Assembly: GCA_963556145.1 (NCBI GenBank)
Contig: OY744473.1
Coordinates: forward strand, 496,001 to 560,000
Direction: 5' to 3'
Length of the DNA stretch: 64,000 nucleotides
Source: Hygrocybe punicea
Taxonomy: Eukaryota; Basidiomycota; Agaricomycetes; Agaricales; Hygrophoraceae
Shown: positions 34,823-48,567 of the stretch, one piece after another
How the letters are laid out: each line of letters opens with the position of its first letter
Position numbering within the stretch: the stretch's first letter is position 1
Program-made: the position numbers and the translations under genes
Notes under the pieces: generated by a model
The model's input: only the letters and a program-made list of their open reading frames with translations
Database searches by the model: none
What the model was told of the DNA's origin: nothing

Positions 34823-36399
34823 ATGTCGACCGCCAATAGCCCCGAGCCCGCAGAGCTGCCCTGCATTTCTGTTCCAATAATCGCTCATCTGACAGTCCAT
34901 GTTCCAGCATCAGGCTCGGGAAAGAAGAAATCCACGAAGAAGGATCTAAGGACGAAGGAATTCACGCATAAATTCTGTGCTACGAAGGCCAACTACATTG
35001 AGCTTCTCAACACGGTCTTAGCAAAGCATCACGTCAACAACAAGTTTCAAGTTTCAGAACGCAGGCGTTATTGCTGCAAGATACAGGTCCCACCTGCCAA
35101 GTGAGTGCATTGGTGAATAAAGCTAGGCTGGAACTGAAATTTCGACCGAAGCAAAGGAGATGCATGTGATGTTGTGAACTTTGCAGAATACGAGGATGTT
35201 GTCAATAAGATCATTGAGAAGAAACCGACCAAAGCAGTTACAATCCTCGTTGACATGAATGATGTCGAGAAGACGGCAAAAAAGGTACGGAGCTGCATAT
35301 ATGTGTCAAATATGTATCTCACATTGTAACAGAACATATTGCTTGGTTCCGAGGGTGAAAGTGATGATAATGAAGATGATGGGGACGACATAGATGTGAG
35401 TTGTAAATGCCAATCTATCTACCGTCTAATACTTTTATCAGAACACCACTGGACTTTCGAAGATTGACCTTGAGTTGGCTCGCCTCCGAGGATTACTTGA
35501 GAAGCGCTTCGCAAATGACCACGATGCTGGGTATACCTACATAGATCCTCTCACTGCAGAGTCCACACCGTTGACGCCCTTCATGATGAAAGAATGGGCT
35601 CGCGCTATGGTAAGTGCTATGTCAACAGTAGCCCGTATGCTACTAACCTACAAACTAGTATGACGGGACAGCATCTGTAACACATCCCCCATCAACAGCA
35701 ACATTCGATCCTGCCAATCGTAAATCATCCATCACAGCACGTCATCGCTCTGAATCAACAACCTCCTCGTCATCCTCCGCTGTCAACATGTCTGGTGATT
35801 CGGCACTAGCCCATATCTCACAGATTTTGTCAAGCATTGCAACAATTGCTCAAGCACCTACTGGTAAACGCCCCACTACGCCAATTCACTCCCCAGACTC
35901 GGCCGACTCGTCTACACTTGCACCAATTACCAATACACCATCAAAACTTCCACGCTTCCTCAAATATGCCGAATGCCATCTCGGAATTTCAAATGCCTCT
36001 GTATATGAACAGCATCTCAAGCAAATGGGATATGGCCCCGATATTCTGCATCTCGTAGATGACGCTGCTCTCAAGGACATTGGAATAAATGCAGGAGATG
36101 TCATTCGCCTCAAACAGAACTCGTTGCAATGGTGGAACAGCCCAGCTGCAAAACGTAAACCAGACACTCGCACTTCTTCTCCTACCCCCTCCAAGCCGCC
36201 TACCAAAAAAGTACGCTTCGAGAAAAGGTTCCATGATGGCGGCGCCATGCGAATTTATGGGCCCAAGATTATGAAGGGTAATTGTGAACCTGACGACTTT
36301 GATTGGTACTACTATTGTGAAGCTCGAAGCGATATGGTACCTATTCCCACAGGTTACATGCCGGTTCTTGATGGTGAGGATTATGGCGATTCCTTGTAA
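34823..36399 (+). CDS. SAM-domain partner protein of element B
   Basis: Five exons can be joined without stops. Exon 1 (from ATG 34823) has a basic stretch KKKSTKKDLRTKEFTHKF then NYIELLNTVLAKHHVNNKF. An intron at about 35100-35148 leads to DVVNFAEYEDVVNKIIEKKP and KAVTILVDMNDVEKTAKK. Short introns near 35.31 and 35.42 kb surround an acidic exon. Then come KIDLELARLRGLLEKRF and, after an intron at about 35610-35659, a Ser/Thr-rich linker and a SAM domain (LPRFLKYAECHLGISNASVY, LVDDAALKDIGINAGDVIRL). A basic C-terminal part contains PPTKKVRFEKRF. SAM domains self-associate or bind proteins or nucleic acid. Element A has the same layout, so the protein likely serves the element. Confidence 0.7.
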
Positions 36400-36592
36400 A
36401 TTCACCCATTCACGTTTGGTTTCTGTGTCGTGTCGTCTGTCCTCTTTGTCCTGTTTCGTTCACTTTGTTGTCCTTGTTTTTAGCATTCACACTGTCCTTG
36501 TCATCGAATCATGTAGTTTTGTCAGTCAATAAATGTTATTTGATCCTTTCATTTGACCGTTTGAGACACCGCATGGCATTACATGAATGAAA

Positions 36593-37650
36593 CTACACAA
36601 CGTATCCAGAAGCACAGAAGAAGCCCCAAGCCTTGTCAGAAGTGATGTTTTGACACGCTCGGTCTATTATGGAAAACGAGAAGTCCTGCCAGTATCGTCT
36701 CAAATAACTCTTGATCGCAGCAAAAGCTTGCTCTATCGGATTCAAGTCTGGTGAGTACGGGGGAAGGAAAATGAGTTTACATTCTAATACACCATTTGAG
36801 CAACACATTCAGGGAGTTGAAAAAACGACTTACGGGCTTCATCTTCAACAAGTGCACGCACTTCCTCAGAGTGGTGGATATTGCAATTGTCTAAGATAAG
36901 GACACTTCGAGGCCCTGGATATGGATTGGTAAGGGGAATCTAAGCTCTGTGTGAGTCCATACTCTAATACTGAATAAATCAAATGAAACGCACGACGAGC
37001 TCTTGAAGAAACTGTAAAAACCGTTCAGAGGTGACAGATCCCGGAATAACATCATACGTGATGATGCCATCGAGTGTTAGGATAGGAAGGATGGAGAACC
37101 TCTGCCCACGAACAAAACAACGCCTTTGCACACATCTCTGCCCGACCATTGACCAGCCTCGCATACGTGCCGAAGTCTTCTTGTTTCGGGCGGCTTCGTC
37201 AATAAAAATCAACATATCTGGGTTAGGTACTTCATCGGCAATCCTGTTCATGAATGCTGAACGGAGCAAATCATTCCTTTCTAATGCTCGAGAAGAAACA
37301 CATTTTCGGGAGTAATGAAGACGACGTAGGGTACAAAGGATTGTCGGTATGGAAACCAGGACACCACGTTGGTTGTACAGCTCAGACTGAATCTCATCAA
37401 GATAAATGCAGTGTCTGCGGTGCAAGAGTGCGACAATGAGCTTGAGATCTTCGTGAGAGAGAATCCGATGCCTGCCAGATCGACATGCATGAGGATTATA
37501 AGGAACCCCGTAGTACCGATCGTAGTCGAGAGTTTGATAGACGAGAGACTTCTTGATGCCCAGGAGATCATAGATCTCCTTGACTTTCCAACCCTTTCGT
37601 GCCAGGACGGGAATACGAGCTTTGAGATCCCATGATACGGGATGGTACAT
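36593..37650 (-). CDS. Tc1/mariner-like (DDE_3) transposase of element B
   Basis: Three exons: 37650-36994, 36939-36834 and 36783-36593, with introns GTGCGT...GCTTAG and GTAAGT...TATTAG. The ATG at 37650 starts MYHPVSWDLKARIPVLARKG. A helix-turn-helix (WKVKEIYDLLGIKKSLVYQT) is followed by DLKLIVALLHRRHCIYLDEI, then the catalytic core: PDMLIFIDEAARNKKTS (Asp 1), SVLILDNCNIHHSEEVRALV (Asp 2), FLPPYSPDLNPIEQAFAAIK (third acidic residue). Length and domains are complete. It faces the SAM gene tail to tail with about 190 bp between. It should cut and join at the 62-bp ends. Confidence 0.88.
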
Positions 37651-37740
37651 GGCAATGTTTCTGGGGTCCGAGTCCCAGACAAACAAGAACAAAGATATTT
37701 TATTTTATTGCGATTCCATACAGATGTGAAAAGTGCTGTA

Positions 37741-38001
37741 AGAAAACGGCTGTAACTTCTACTTTTAAAAAAAATACAAACTTGAAAAAGGTAGCAAAAT
37801 AAGTTATTATAAAAAACAAAAATAATACAAAGTTATTTCATCCACAGCTCATACACTAAATATTGTCCAAATGTAATTACAGGAATATATAGCCCTTGAG
37901 AAATAGTAAACTTTCCCTCTATAACCATCTTAAAAGCAAAGCACTCAAAATTCTGTGAAGTCCACATTTCTCAATTCAAAAAAGTGTCAAGAATTATTCC
38001 T
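37741..38001. other. AT-rich spacer with a GCCCTT module
   Basis: Continues the DNA into which element B inserted. It resembles 28190-28300 in direct orientation (TTTCATCCACA, then GTCCAAATGTAAT, then TAGCCCTT). No gene. Confidence 0.5.
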
Positions 38002-38718
38002 ATTTTCATATATAATGACATTTTGAAAAACAAATCTTTTAAAAAAGGAGGTCCTAGTAAAATGATAACTTGTGAAATACTGCACCAAATGACATAGTCT
38101 AAGAGGGACAGTTTGTCTATGTTCTAAGGGCCATCTTTCCCTCTATTTACAATTTCAAAATATGTGTTATATAAAAGGTTATAGGTGAATTGTTGATTTG
38201 AGTCATTGCAACTTGTACAATGAATATCTTTACAAGAAATGCTTGGATTGACATGGTTGTAGAGGGAAAGTTGTTCTATTTTTCAAGGGCTATAAGAGCA
38301 CATACTGCGTTTTGCTGTACTTTGAAATTTTGGAGGAGAATTACACAAAAACAACCTCTGTATAAATAACATTACAATAATCTGCTGAAGTCCAAAATAC
38401 AAGAAAACGCCGTATGGGCCCTTGTAGCCCTTGAAAAATAGAACAACCTTCTCTCTACAACCATGTCAATCCAAGCATTTCTTGTAAAGATATTCATTGT
38501 ACAAGTTGCAATGACTCAAATCAACAATTCACCTATAACCTTTTATATAACACATATTTTGAAATTGTAAATAGAGGGAAAGATGGCCCTTAGAACATAG
38601 ACAAACTGTCCCTCTTAGACTATGTCATTTGGTGCAGTATTTCACAAGTTATTATTTTACTAGGACCTCCTTCTTAAAGAGATTTGTTTTTCAAAATGTC
38701 ATTATATATGAAAATAGC
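38002..38718. repeat. Second large palindrome, arms of about 310-330 bp
   Basis: About 38002-38320 is the near-perfect inverse of about 38412-38718, for example AATCCAAGCATTTCTTGTAA and its complement at 38240. Each arm contains two GCCCTT modules. The central part (38320-38410) is also partly inverted. AT-rich, non-coding, same build as the palindrome at 34.0-34.7 kb. Confidence 0.85.
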
Positions 38719-38945
38719 AATAAGAAGCTTTAAATCATTTTGATTGAAGTAACATGGAAAGACAATGACCAGAAGTCAATTTATTCTTCACAAAGGTCAC
38801 AGCGCCACCATCACCACCAACAGCAACTGTACCACCAAACGCAGCCATTTGATGCCCTCGTAAATGGGCTGGAAGCCAAACCAATATTTTCCCGGTCGGA
38901 TGACGGAGAAAGCCCGAGCGATCGAGAGTAGGAAATGTAAATGTG

Positions 38946-41900
38946 TCAGCTCTTGGTGTCGTGACATTCCACGAACCATGGTAAAGTCAAAAACGAAGTG
39001 AAAGATTGACAGTCACTGTACCTGCATGTGCTGGTATCCGATCCATCATGAATAAGAGAGCCTGACTTGACATCCCATAAATGTACTGTTGCATCAGTTG
39101 ATGTGGATGCCAACTTGCTCCCATCCGGCGAAAAGACGACCGAATTGACGTTTGAAGTGTGACCCTCGAGAGCAGATCCAATTGCAGCCCCCGTCTCCAC
39201 ATCCCACAGGCGTACCGTGTTGTCGTATGATGCGGATGCTAGCTTGCTCCCATCCGGCGAAAAGACGACCGAATTGACATATGAAGTGTGACCCTTGAGA
39301 GCAGAACCAATTGCAGCGCCCATCTCCACATCCCACAGGCGTACCGTGTTGTCGTATGATGCGGATGCCAGCTTGCTCCCATCTGGTGAAAAGACGACTG
39401 AGAAGACATATGAAGTGTGACCCTCGAGAGCAGAACCAATCGCAGCGCCTGCCTCCACATCCCACAGGCGCATCGTGCCATCGTGTGATGCGGATGCCAG
39501 CTTGCTCCCATCTGGTGAAAAGACGACCGAATTGACATTTGAAGTGTGACCCTCGAGAGACGATCCAATTGCAGCCCCCGTCTCCACATCCCACAGGCGT
39601 ACCGTGTTGTCGTCTGATGCGGATGCCAGCTTGCTCCCAGCTGGCGAAAAGACGACTGAAAAGACATATGAAGTGTGACCCTCGAGAGACCCAATTGCAG
39701 CCCCCATCTCCACATCCCACAGGCGTACCGTGTTGTCATTTGAGGCGGATGCTAGCTTGCTCCCATCTGGCGAAAAGACGACTGAAAAGACATATGAAGT
39801 GTGACCCTCGAGCGCAGAGCCAATTGCAGCGCCTGTCTCCACATCCCACAGGCGTACCGTGCCATCGTATGATGCGGATGCCAACTTGCACCCATCTGGC
39901 GAAAAGACGACTGAAAAGACATATGAAGTGTGGCCCTCGAGAGCAGACCCAATTGCAGCCCCCGTCTCCACATCCCACAGGCGTACCGTGTTGTCGTCTG
40001 ATGCGGATGCCAGCTTGCTCCCACCTGGCGAAAAGACGATCGAATTGACATCTGAAGTGTGACCCTCGAGAGCAGAACCAATTGCAGCCCCCGTCTCCAC
40101 GTCCCACAGGCGTACCGTGTTGTCGTCTGATGCGGATGCCAGCTTGCTCCCATTTGGCGAAAAGACGACCGAATTGACATATGAAGTGTGACCCTCGAGA
40201 GCAGATCCAATTGCAGCCCCCGTCCTCACATCCCATAGGCGTACCGTGTCGTCACCTGAGGCGGATGCCAGCTTGCTCCCATCTGGCGAAAAGACAACCG
40301 ACGTGACCCGTGAGGTGTGACCCTCTAGGGTTCGCAAAGAACTCGTCCAGAACGGGTGGCTGGAAGTCACCACGGCATGACTGCTCGCCAGGTGATGATA
40401 ACATTGGTATAGCTTTGATTCCTTTGGTGCCAGAGGTATTGCAGATGTGTAAGTATGAAGAGGGCCAAGTGTGATAACACGGCCACAGTTTCTTAACAGA
40501 GACAAGGCATCATTAATAATCTCCACATTGTCATCTGCGTGGGTCGTCTCCTTCTGGAGGCAGCTCAGTTTCGAACATAAAGATATCAACACACAGAATT
40601 ACCTTCACGTAGCGAATGAGTATGCGAAGGCAGCCTTCTGCCTCGGTAAGCTCATTCAGGATCCCCATAACTTCAATCCAGTACAACAGACTCTTGGTTA
40701 CGAAGCTGTGGAGATCCCCTCTCAATTCAGGAACAGGCGTGACAATGTCGTTGAGATGATTTGCAAAGTAACGACAGGCATAGCGCAATGGTTCAGGGAT
40801 ATTGGCTTGATTGCGTCCAGACAGCCCATCCACTTCCGAGGTCAACAGTGACTCATCGGCAATCCCACACATGTCATATCGCAGATTCCGGTTCATAAAG
40901 TCAAGGCATCGCTGGGCGAGAATAGCGTTGCATACAGACAAGTCCACCCGAACACTGCTCGCAGCACGCTGCGTCAAGTAGTCGAAAACGGATTTGTGAA
41001 GTAGCCGTACGACGCCCTTCATATTGGCGTCTATCCTCAGGATTGGCCTCAGGGAGGAGATGATGTAATAACACGTCGCGAGTTGAATTTGACGACCATC
41101 GATGAGCGTCATGGCCCGTTTTCGCGACTCTGAGGACAACTTCAGCAAAGTGTTCATGTCCAGATAAGTTAGTGGTGTCTTCAGCGCAACAAGGGACCCG
41201 ACAACGTAGTGCCAATTATTCGCCGAAATTCCTGCATCGTCCCATCGACTTTGGCAAAGAACATCGAAATACAGGAGATCCAGTTTTTCTTCCGCTTTGA
41301 GGCCTTCGCGAAAGGGACCGACCAGCTGAGCAAGTTGGTCATCTGGATCCTCGCCACCTCTTTCAAGGAATGCACAAGCTACACTGGCCCAAATAAAGAT
41401 ACCGTCTGCATATCGCGCAAGCTCTTGCTCCAACGTAGCTCCTGGCCAATCGTCAATCGGACTGGGGAGTATTTGCCGCATTCGCGTCATCCGATCCTGT
41501 ATGTATCGAAGAATGTCTTCATCGGTATGTTGAGCATCTTCCATTCGCATGGATAAGCAAGATGAACAACGCTGTATCAATAACGAGATTTTGCCTTCTT
41601 CTCGACTTGTAAGCAGGACTTTGATCGACGGCGGTAACGTTGAAAGTTCTTTGACAATTGCCTGCACAAGTGTCTCGCGATTGGGTTCATGGCCATCGTC
41701 AAGCCCACTTTCATCGAGTGCGTCGATCACGATAACTACAGGACCAACAATCTCGGAGTTCTTGGTAGTTTCAACCAGTAGCATCCTTGCTTGCATCCTC
41801 AGAGACATGGCGCCACCGCATCCACGATGTATAGCGGAAAGCACGGCTGCACGTAATTGGTCGTCAAACAGAGCGAGTTGATGGCAGATGTTGCCAAATA

Positions 41901-43675
41901 ATTGACCAGGCGTCTCGGGCCGAGCATTATGCCGATCGAAGCGAAAAGAGGCACCGAGCCGGCCAAGGGTGTGAAAATATTCTGCGATACTGTTGGCAAC
42001 ACTTGATTTGCCAGTTCCAGCCGCACCCGATAGCCAGAGGATTCGTTCAGACGTCGGGCTGTGCATCCACTGAATAATCTGGTCGAGAAGGTCAACCCTG
42101 GTGCCTGGAAGGCAAACTCTGTCGGGATCCCACTGAACCCCGCTGAGCTTGGCTCCAGGGAGACTCTCTAGTCTTTCGTCTTCTGCTATCATTATGGATC
42201 AGCATGACAATTCGCAGGAAACCTATGCCAAACTCACCAAGTTCCTTTAAGCGGTCAGTTTTGGACACGAGTTGAACAACACCTTCCTTCATCGTGCAGG
42301 CAATTTTCCAGCTTTCGACATCCATTCTCTCACGGAATCGAGCTTTCAGTTCGCCGAAAGCTTGAGTAAACTGCTGAATGGCATCATCAGTTTTCACAGT
42401 AAAGGTGTCCCGGACTGTCCGGACTGGTAGTCGGTAACAGTGAGATGTGCTGCGCGTGATAACACAGAGGACACCCACCGACGAAACCCCGTTCGCCATA
42501 GCTTCGCAAAAACAAGGCGCAATCATATATTTGCTTCATCATAGACTGCACCGTTTTCTCAACTCCTTCGATTTCTTTCAGTGGTTCGGCGTGTTTCATG
42601 AAGTCCAAAGTGTCCAAGACAACACCCCAAAGTTTCTGTACTTTTTCATCGCGGTCTTGCTGCGCCTTCAGAGTCTGCAGATGTCTGATCAACAACGTTG
42701 CCATGCCGACGGACGAAAACGGACCTTGTGCACAGCATTCAGCACCGTCCAGGCAAGCTTTGCGTATGGGTGGACCTGTGAATCGTCAATGGGGGAGTTA
42801 TGAATTTGAGGCAAGCTCAAAACTCACTTCACTGATCGCATCGCCTATTTGCACGAACCTCTCCACATACCCCATCACAATCCCAAAATTGTCCGATGAA
42901 ACTGCAGCCGTCACAGCTCTAGCAGTATTGACGCTGGACGGTGTCGACAGATGCGCAGATTCTTTCTCCTTCAGTACCAATTCTTCCAGGACATTCAGGT
43001 TTTGTTTAGGATCGACTGTTACGGCGCCAGCGGAAGGTGAAGACAAGGAAGGAACATGTACAGCGATAGGATCAGCTGCGTGTGATGTTGAACCGCTACT
43101 TGGCTCCGAGACCTTGGATCGACAAGATATTGAAATCCTGGAATTTCCGAGCTTGGAAGTTTTCCTAGGCTTCAGAAGGTCCAAGAGACGAGCTAGGAAA
43201 AGAATATTAGATTCGGTGAGTGTTCGTCACTGCAAAAGTTATGGATGCATACGGTTGCCCTGAGGTTCAAATTGGAGAGATGCAACATCAACAGTCGTTT
43301 CCGCTATCAGTCTGGGCCGCTTCTTGTGGTCATGAAATACCTGAATTAAGAGAACAGAGGTCTCGTGTACGTCGCTAAGCAAATGTGATCTATCAGACTT
43401 GAAAGCAGGCAGCCCTGAGATGAATCCTCACAAAACGAAAACTTCATTCCACACTGGGTCGACACCCTTGACTGTTTTTGTGTGCATCATTTGCTTGTCG
43501 ACGCAGACTGCTACGTAGGAATTCGGAGCTTGGCCAAACGTCAGCTTTGGGAGATGGACGGCATCGATGACTGTGCATATATGTGGCTGATAATTGTAAG
43601 GTAATAACCTCAAATCTTTGTATCACTTGCCTGTGACGTGAAGTTGTTTTGACCTTGAATAAACGGTGAGAACAT
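38946..43675 (-). CDS. C2-NACHT-WD40 NLR-like protein
   Basis: Exons joined by eye run from ATG 43673-43675 (MFSPFIQGQNNFTSQ, then a GC-AG intron) to stop 38946. Order: a C2-like domain (CTVIDAVHLPKLTFGQAPNS, VAVCVDKQMMHTKTVKG), a helical N-terminal region (AKLAWTVLNAVHK, QQDRDEKVQKLWGVVLDTLD, DVESWKIACTMKEGVVQL), a NACHT NTPase (Walker A GAAGTGKS, about 42027-42004; Walker B VVIVIDALDE, about 41739-41710) and ten WD40 repeats of 43 residues (40350-39060). Introns 40554-40602 and 42186-42237 are clear. Such fungal proteins resemble HET-E/NWD sensors of non-self recognition: the repeats bind ligand and NACHT oligomerises. The last exon end is uncertain. No premature stop is seen. Confidence 0.85.
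39060..40350 (-). repeat. Ten tandem 129-bp WD40-coding repeats
   Basis: Each unit encodes LEGHTSxVxSVVFSPDGSKL followed by ASASxDxTVRLWDVETGAAI and is 43 codons, except one of 42. Differences gather at the same few codons: after HTS (R,Y,D,Y,Y,Y,N,Y,Y,N), two further on (T,N,N,F,F,F,N,F,N,N) and after SAS (G,D,D,Y,N,D,H,Y,Y, then T). Confidence 0.9.
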
Positions 43676-43829
43676 CTGGCTGAAAGGCGAACTGCGGACT
43701 CACGGTGCCTCAGTCATAGTGGATGTTTAACAGTTGCCTGGAGGTCAAGCTTGAAGCTTGCCAAGTTGGGCCCTGGGCGTCTATCTGCATCATGACTAAC
43801 AACAGTGAATTTCGTGAAACAACTGGGCC

Positions 43830-45023
43830 TTAAGGTTTCTCAGTGCGAAGGCTAAGGCCGATCATAGCCTCCTCAGGATCTACCAGGACAAGCTTGTTTG
43901 TCTCTTCCCTACACTTCTGCACAAACCACTTTTTCGCCCTTGCGCCAAATTCCTTTCTGACGTCCCTCTCAATTGCCTCCAGCTCATTCATTTTATGTCG
44001 CTCCTCTTTAATCGCGTCGTTTGCAACCCAGTTCAAAAACGCTCCCGTCAACTGTGGATCGAGCGCGTTCTGTCGTGATTCTGGGACACCTTTCCGAGAC
44101 TGTTCGAGGTGCAGATGTTCGAGCCCTTGCTCGAGCCTCCGTTCCGTCAAGGCGTAGTCGGCAAACAGCACAGCGCCTTTTTGAGACTTCGTTTGGCCTT
44201 CCATTTCTCGTGGAGCAGCACCGGGTTTGGGTGAACGGGCAGTGGTGCTGAATTTTTCACCTTTCGTCTTGAAGTTCCAGAGGACATCGCGTCTGAGTGG
44301 CCTCTCTTTATCTTCGGATTCCACAAGAGTCCAAACAATTCCCTCCCCCACTCCAGACACTTTCTTGCCTCCTCTCCCCAAAAATGCTGCTCCAAAGGGA
44401 CACTCGTCCGCCACCTCCATGGTCCATTTCTCCATCTGATCTGAGACGGATTTAGTGTCGTGGCGGAAGTCAATGACAAGGGTGAAAACGGGGTATTGGG
44501 CAATGTTAAAGATGCGATGCTTGGGGAGGGCGACGGACCTATAATCCCGGATGTCTACCCAGCTTCCATCTACGCGAATATTGAAAATGGCGAAGAAACG
44601 GTCCAGCTCGGCAATGGCCACACCCTTCTGCACACCCTTCCCCGCGATCTCTCCGGCGATGTAAATTTCATCGAATGAGTCGCATTTATGGATGCGAAGT
44701 ATTTCGTCGACGAGCTCGTGCAGTGGGGCTTTTGAGAGAAGAGAACGCGTTCCTAGATTATCCTTCCCGTCTTCTATGACCCATTTCCTGGCTTGAAACC
44801 TTGGGCAGTGCCTGTCGCCCTTTGAGTAAACGATGGTGGCATTCGTGCCGTGCAACTTGACGGTTCCTACGAATGTCCCAAACCGCGGAGGTCTCGAACG
44901 AAGCTTCTCTTCTTCATCATAATCGGCGCTCTGAGAATCGTCCTCTGAAGTGAGCGCACGAAGGTATTGACACTTGAAATTGTCGAAAGAGGGTGTCGCT
45001 GGGTATGGGATATGCTTGGTCAT
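43830..45023 (-). CDS. RNA ligase family protein (Rnl2-like)
   Basis: One exon, 397 aa, starting at ATG 45023. Nucleotidyltransferase motifs are in order: motif I KLHGTN (Lys56, the residue that would be adenylated), EIYIAGEIAGKGVQKGVAI at 119-137 (motif III region), EGIVW at 227-231 (motif IV) and WNFKTKG at 249-255 (motif V). This fits T4 Rnl2/kinetoplastid-type RNA ligases, which seal RNA nicks or ends using ATP. The C-terminal third is charged and helical with no known domain. It lies divergent from the alpha-amylase, 392 bp away. RNA ligases of this type are patchy in fungi, so transfer in the past is possible. The frame is intact. Confidence 0.8.
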   Translation of the reverse strand: MTKHIPYPATPSFDNFKCQYLRALTSEDDSQSADYDEEEKLRSRPPRFGTFVGTVKLHGTNATIVYSKGDRHCPRFQARKWVIEDGKDNLGTRSLLSKAPLHELVDEILRIHKCDSFDEIYIAGEIAGKGVQKGVAIAELDRFFAIFNIRVDGSWVDIRDYRSVALPKHRIFNIAQYPVFTLVIDFRHDTKSVSDQMEKWTMEVADECPFGAAFLGRGGKKVSGVGEGIVWTLVESEDKERPLRRDVLWNFKTKGEKFSTTARSPKPGAAPREMEGQTKSQKGAVLFADYALTERRLEQGLEHLHLEQSRKGVPESRQNALDPQLTGAFLNWVANDAIKEERHKMNELEAIERDVRKEFGARAKKWFVQKCREETNKLVLVDPEEAMIGLSLRTEKP

Positions 45024-47707
<2,684 letters not shown>

Positions 47708-48378
47708 CCTCGTGCACCGTTTGGATGGTGCAGTGTTTGGAATATGAATTTACTTATGAGAAAATAACGTTACGGACAATCGATAAACCACAATCGACGT
47801 GCAAGGCCTTCGTCAAGGAACGTCCTCTCTGCATATTCCTAATGCCATTATGCAATTGCTGGTGGGTGCAAATTCTGTCATGCAGGAGGTACATCCTGGT
47901 GCAAGTGACCCGGCTGAATGACATTTTCTCTCGAGTCCTAAAAGTATTTTTAGACTCGTAATATACAGCCCGCCAAATTTCCTGGTCACTTCCTACCGCA
48001 CGTTTTGAAGGCGCTTAATATTACCGCCTTAGAACGTGCAAATCTTGATGCTGATTTCTGAACTTCCATGTCAGCAAAGGGCTGACTACTATCCAAAAAA
48101 GGAAATACCACTATTTACCATCCCAAAAAGTAAAGTTTCTCACAAATGTCATTACACTCGGAAAGCGCTGTAATATTACCGCCTAGAACGTGCAAATCTT
48201 GATTTACTTCAGCAGGTCAAGTTCCTTTGTGAACAGGACGTTTCCTTTATCTGCAACAATTTCGTCGGTCATAACTTTGTCATTACTAAAGCCTATTTCC
48301 CAATGACACTTTTGCTTTTAACTGACCACTAGCTAACACCATCTGCTATGCCGACCAGCAGCTGGGAACTACTGTGAG
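47708..48378. other. Intergenic region with a direct repeat
   Basis: No gene. About 40 bp around TTACCGCCTTAGAACGTGCA (48011-48050) is repeated at 48165-48204 with a small indel. Function unknown. Confidence 0.6.
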
Positions 48379-48567
48379 ATTAGGCTACTTCAAAATACGC
48401 TGTGGGATTTGCTGTCAGGGACTTGGTCAGACCCTGACAGCACAACAGAACAGAAACGGAGTTTGAATGAAAACCAAAACCTAATCCACCCGAAGATGCT
48501 GAAACGTCAATGAATCGATAGCGATAACACGACCTCCCTTTGTCCTCCACCTACCAAACATTGCTAC

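Larger units (their letters stand above)
34737..37738. mobile_element. Tc1/mariner-like element B, 3.0 kb, apparently intact
   Basis: TA dinucleotides flank it (34735-34736, 37739-37740). The ends CAGCACTTTTCACATCTGTA and its inverse form a terminal inverted repeat of about 62 bp with one mismatch. The sequence outside matches the uninterrupted opposite arm of the palindrome, so the empty site can be reconstructed. It encodes two convergent genes, both readable without stops. It is a young insertion. Confidence 0.9.

Noticed and set aside
39311..40062. ORFs on plus and in other minus frames over the WD40 repeats
   Set aside because: They are shifted-frame translations of the 129-bp repeat; only the WD40 frame makes sense.
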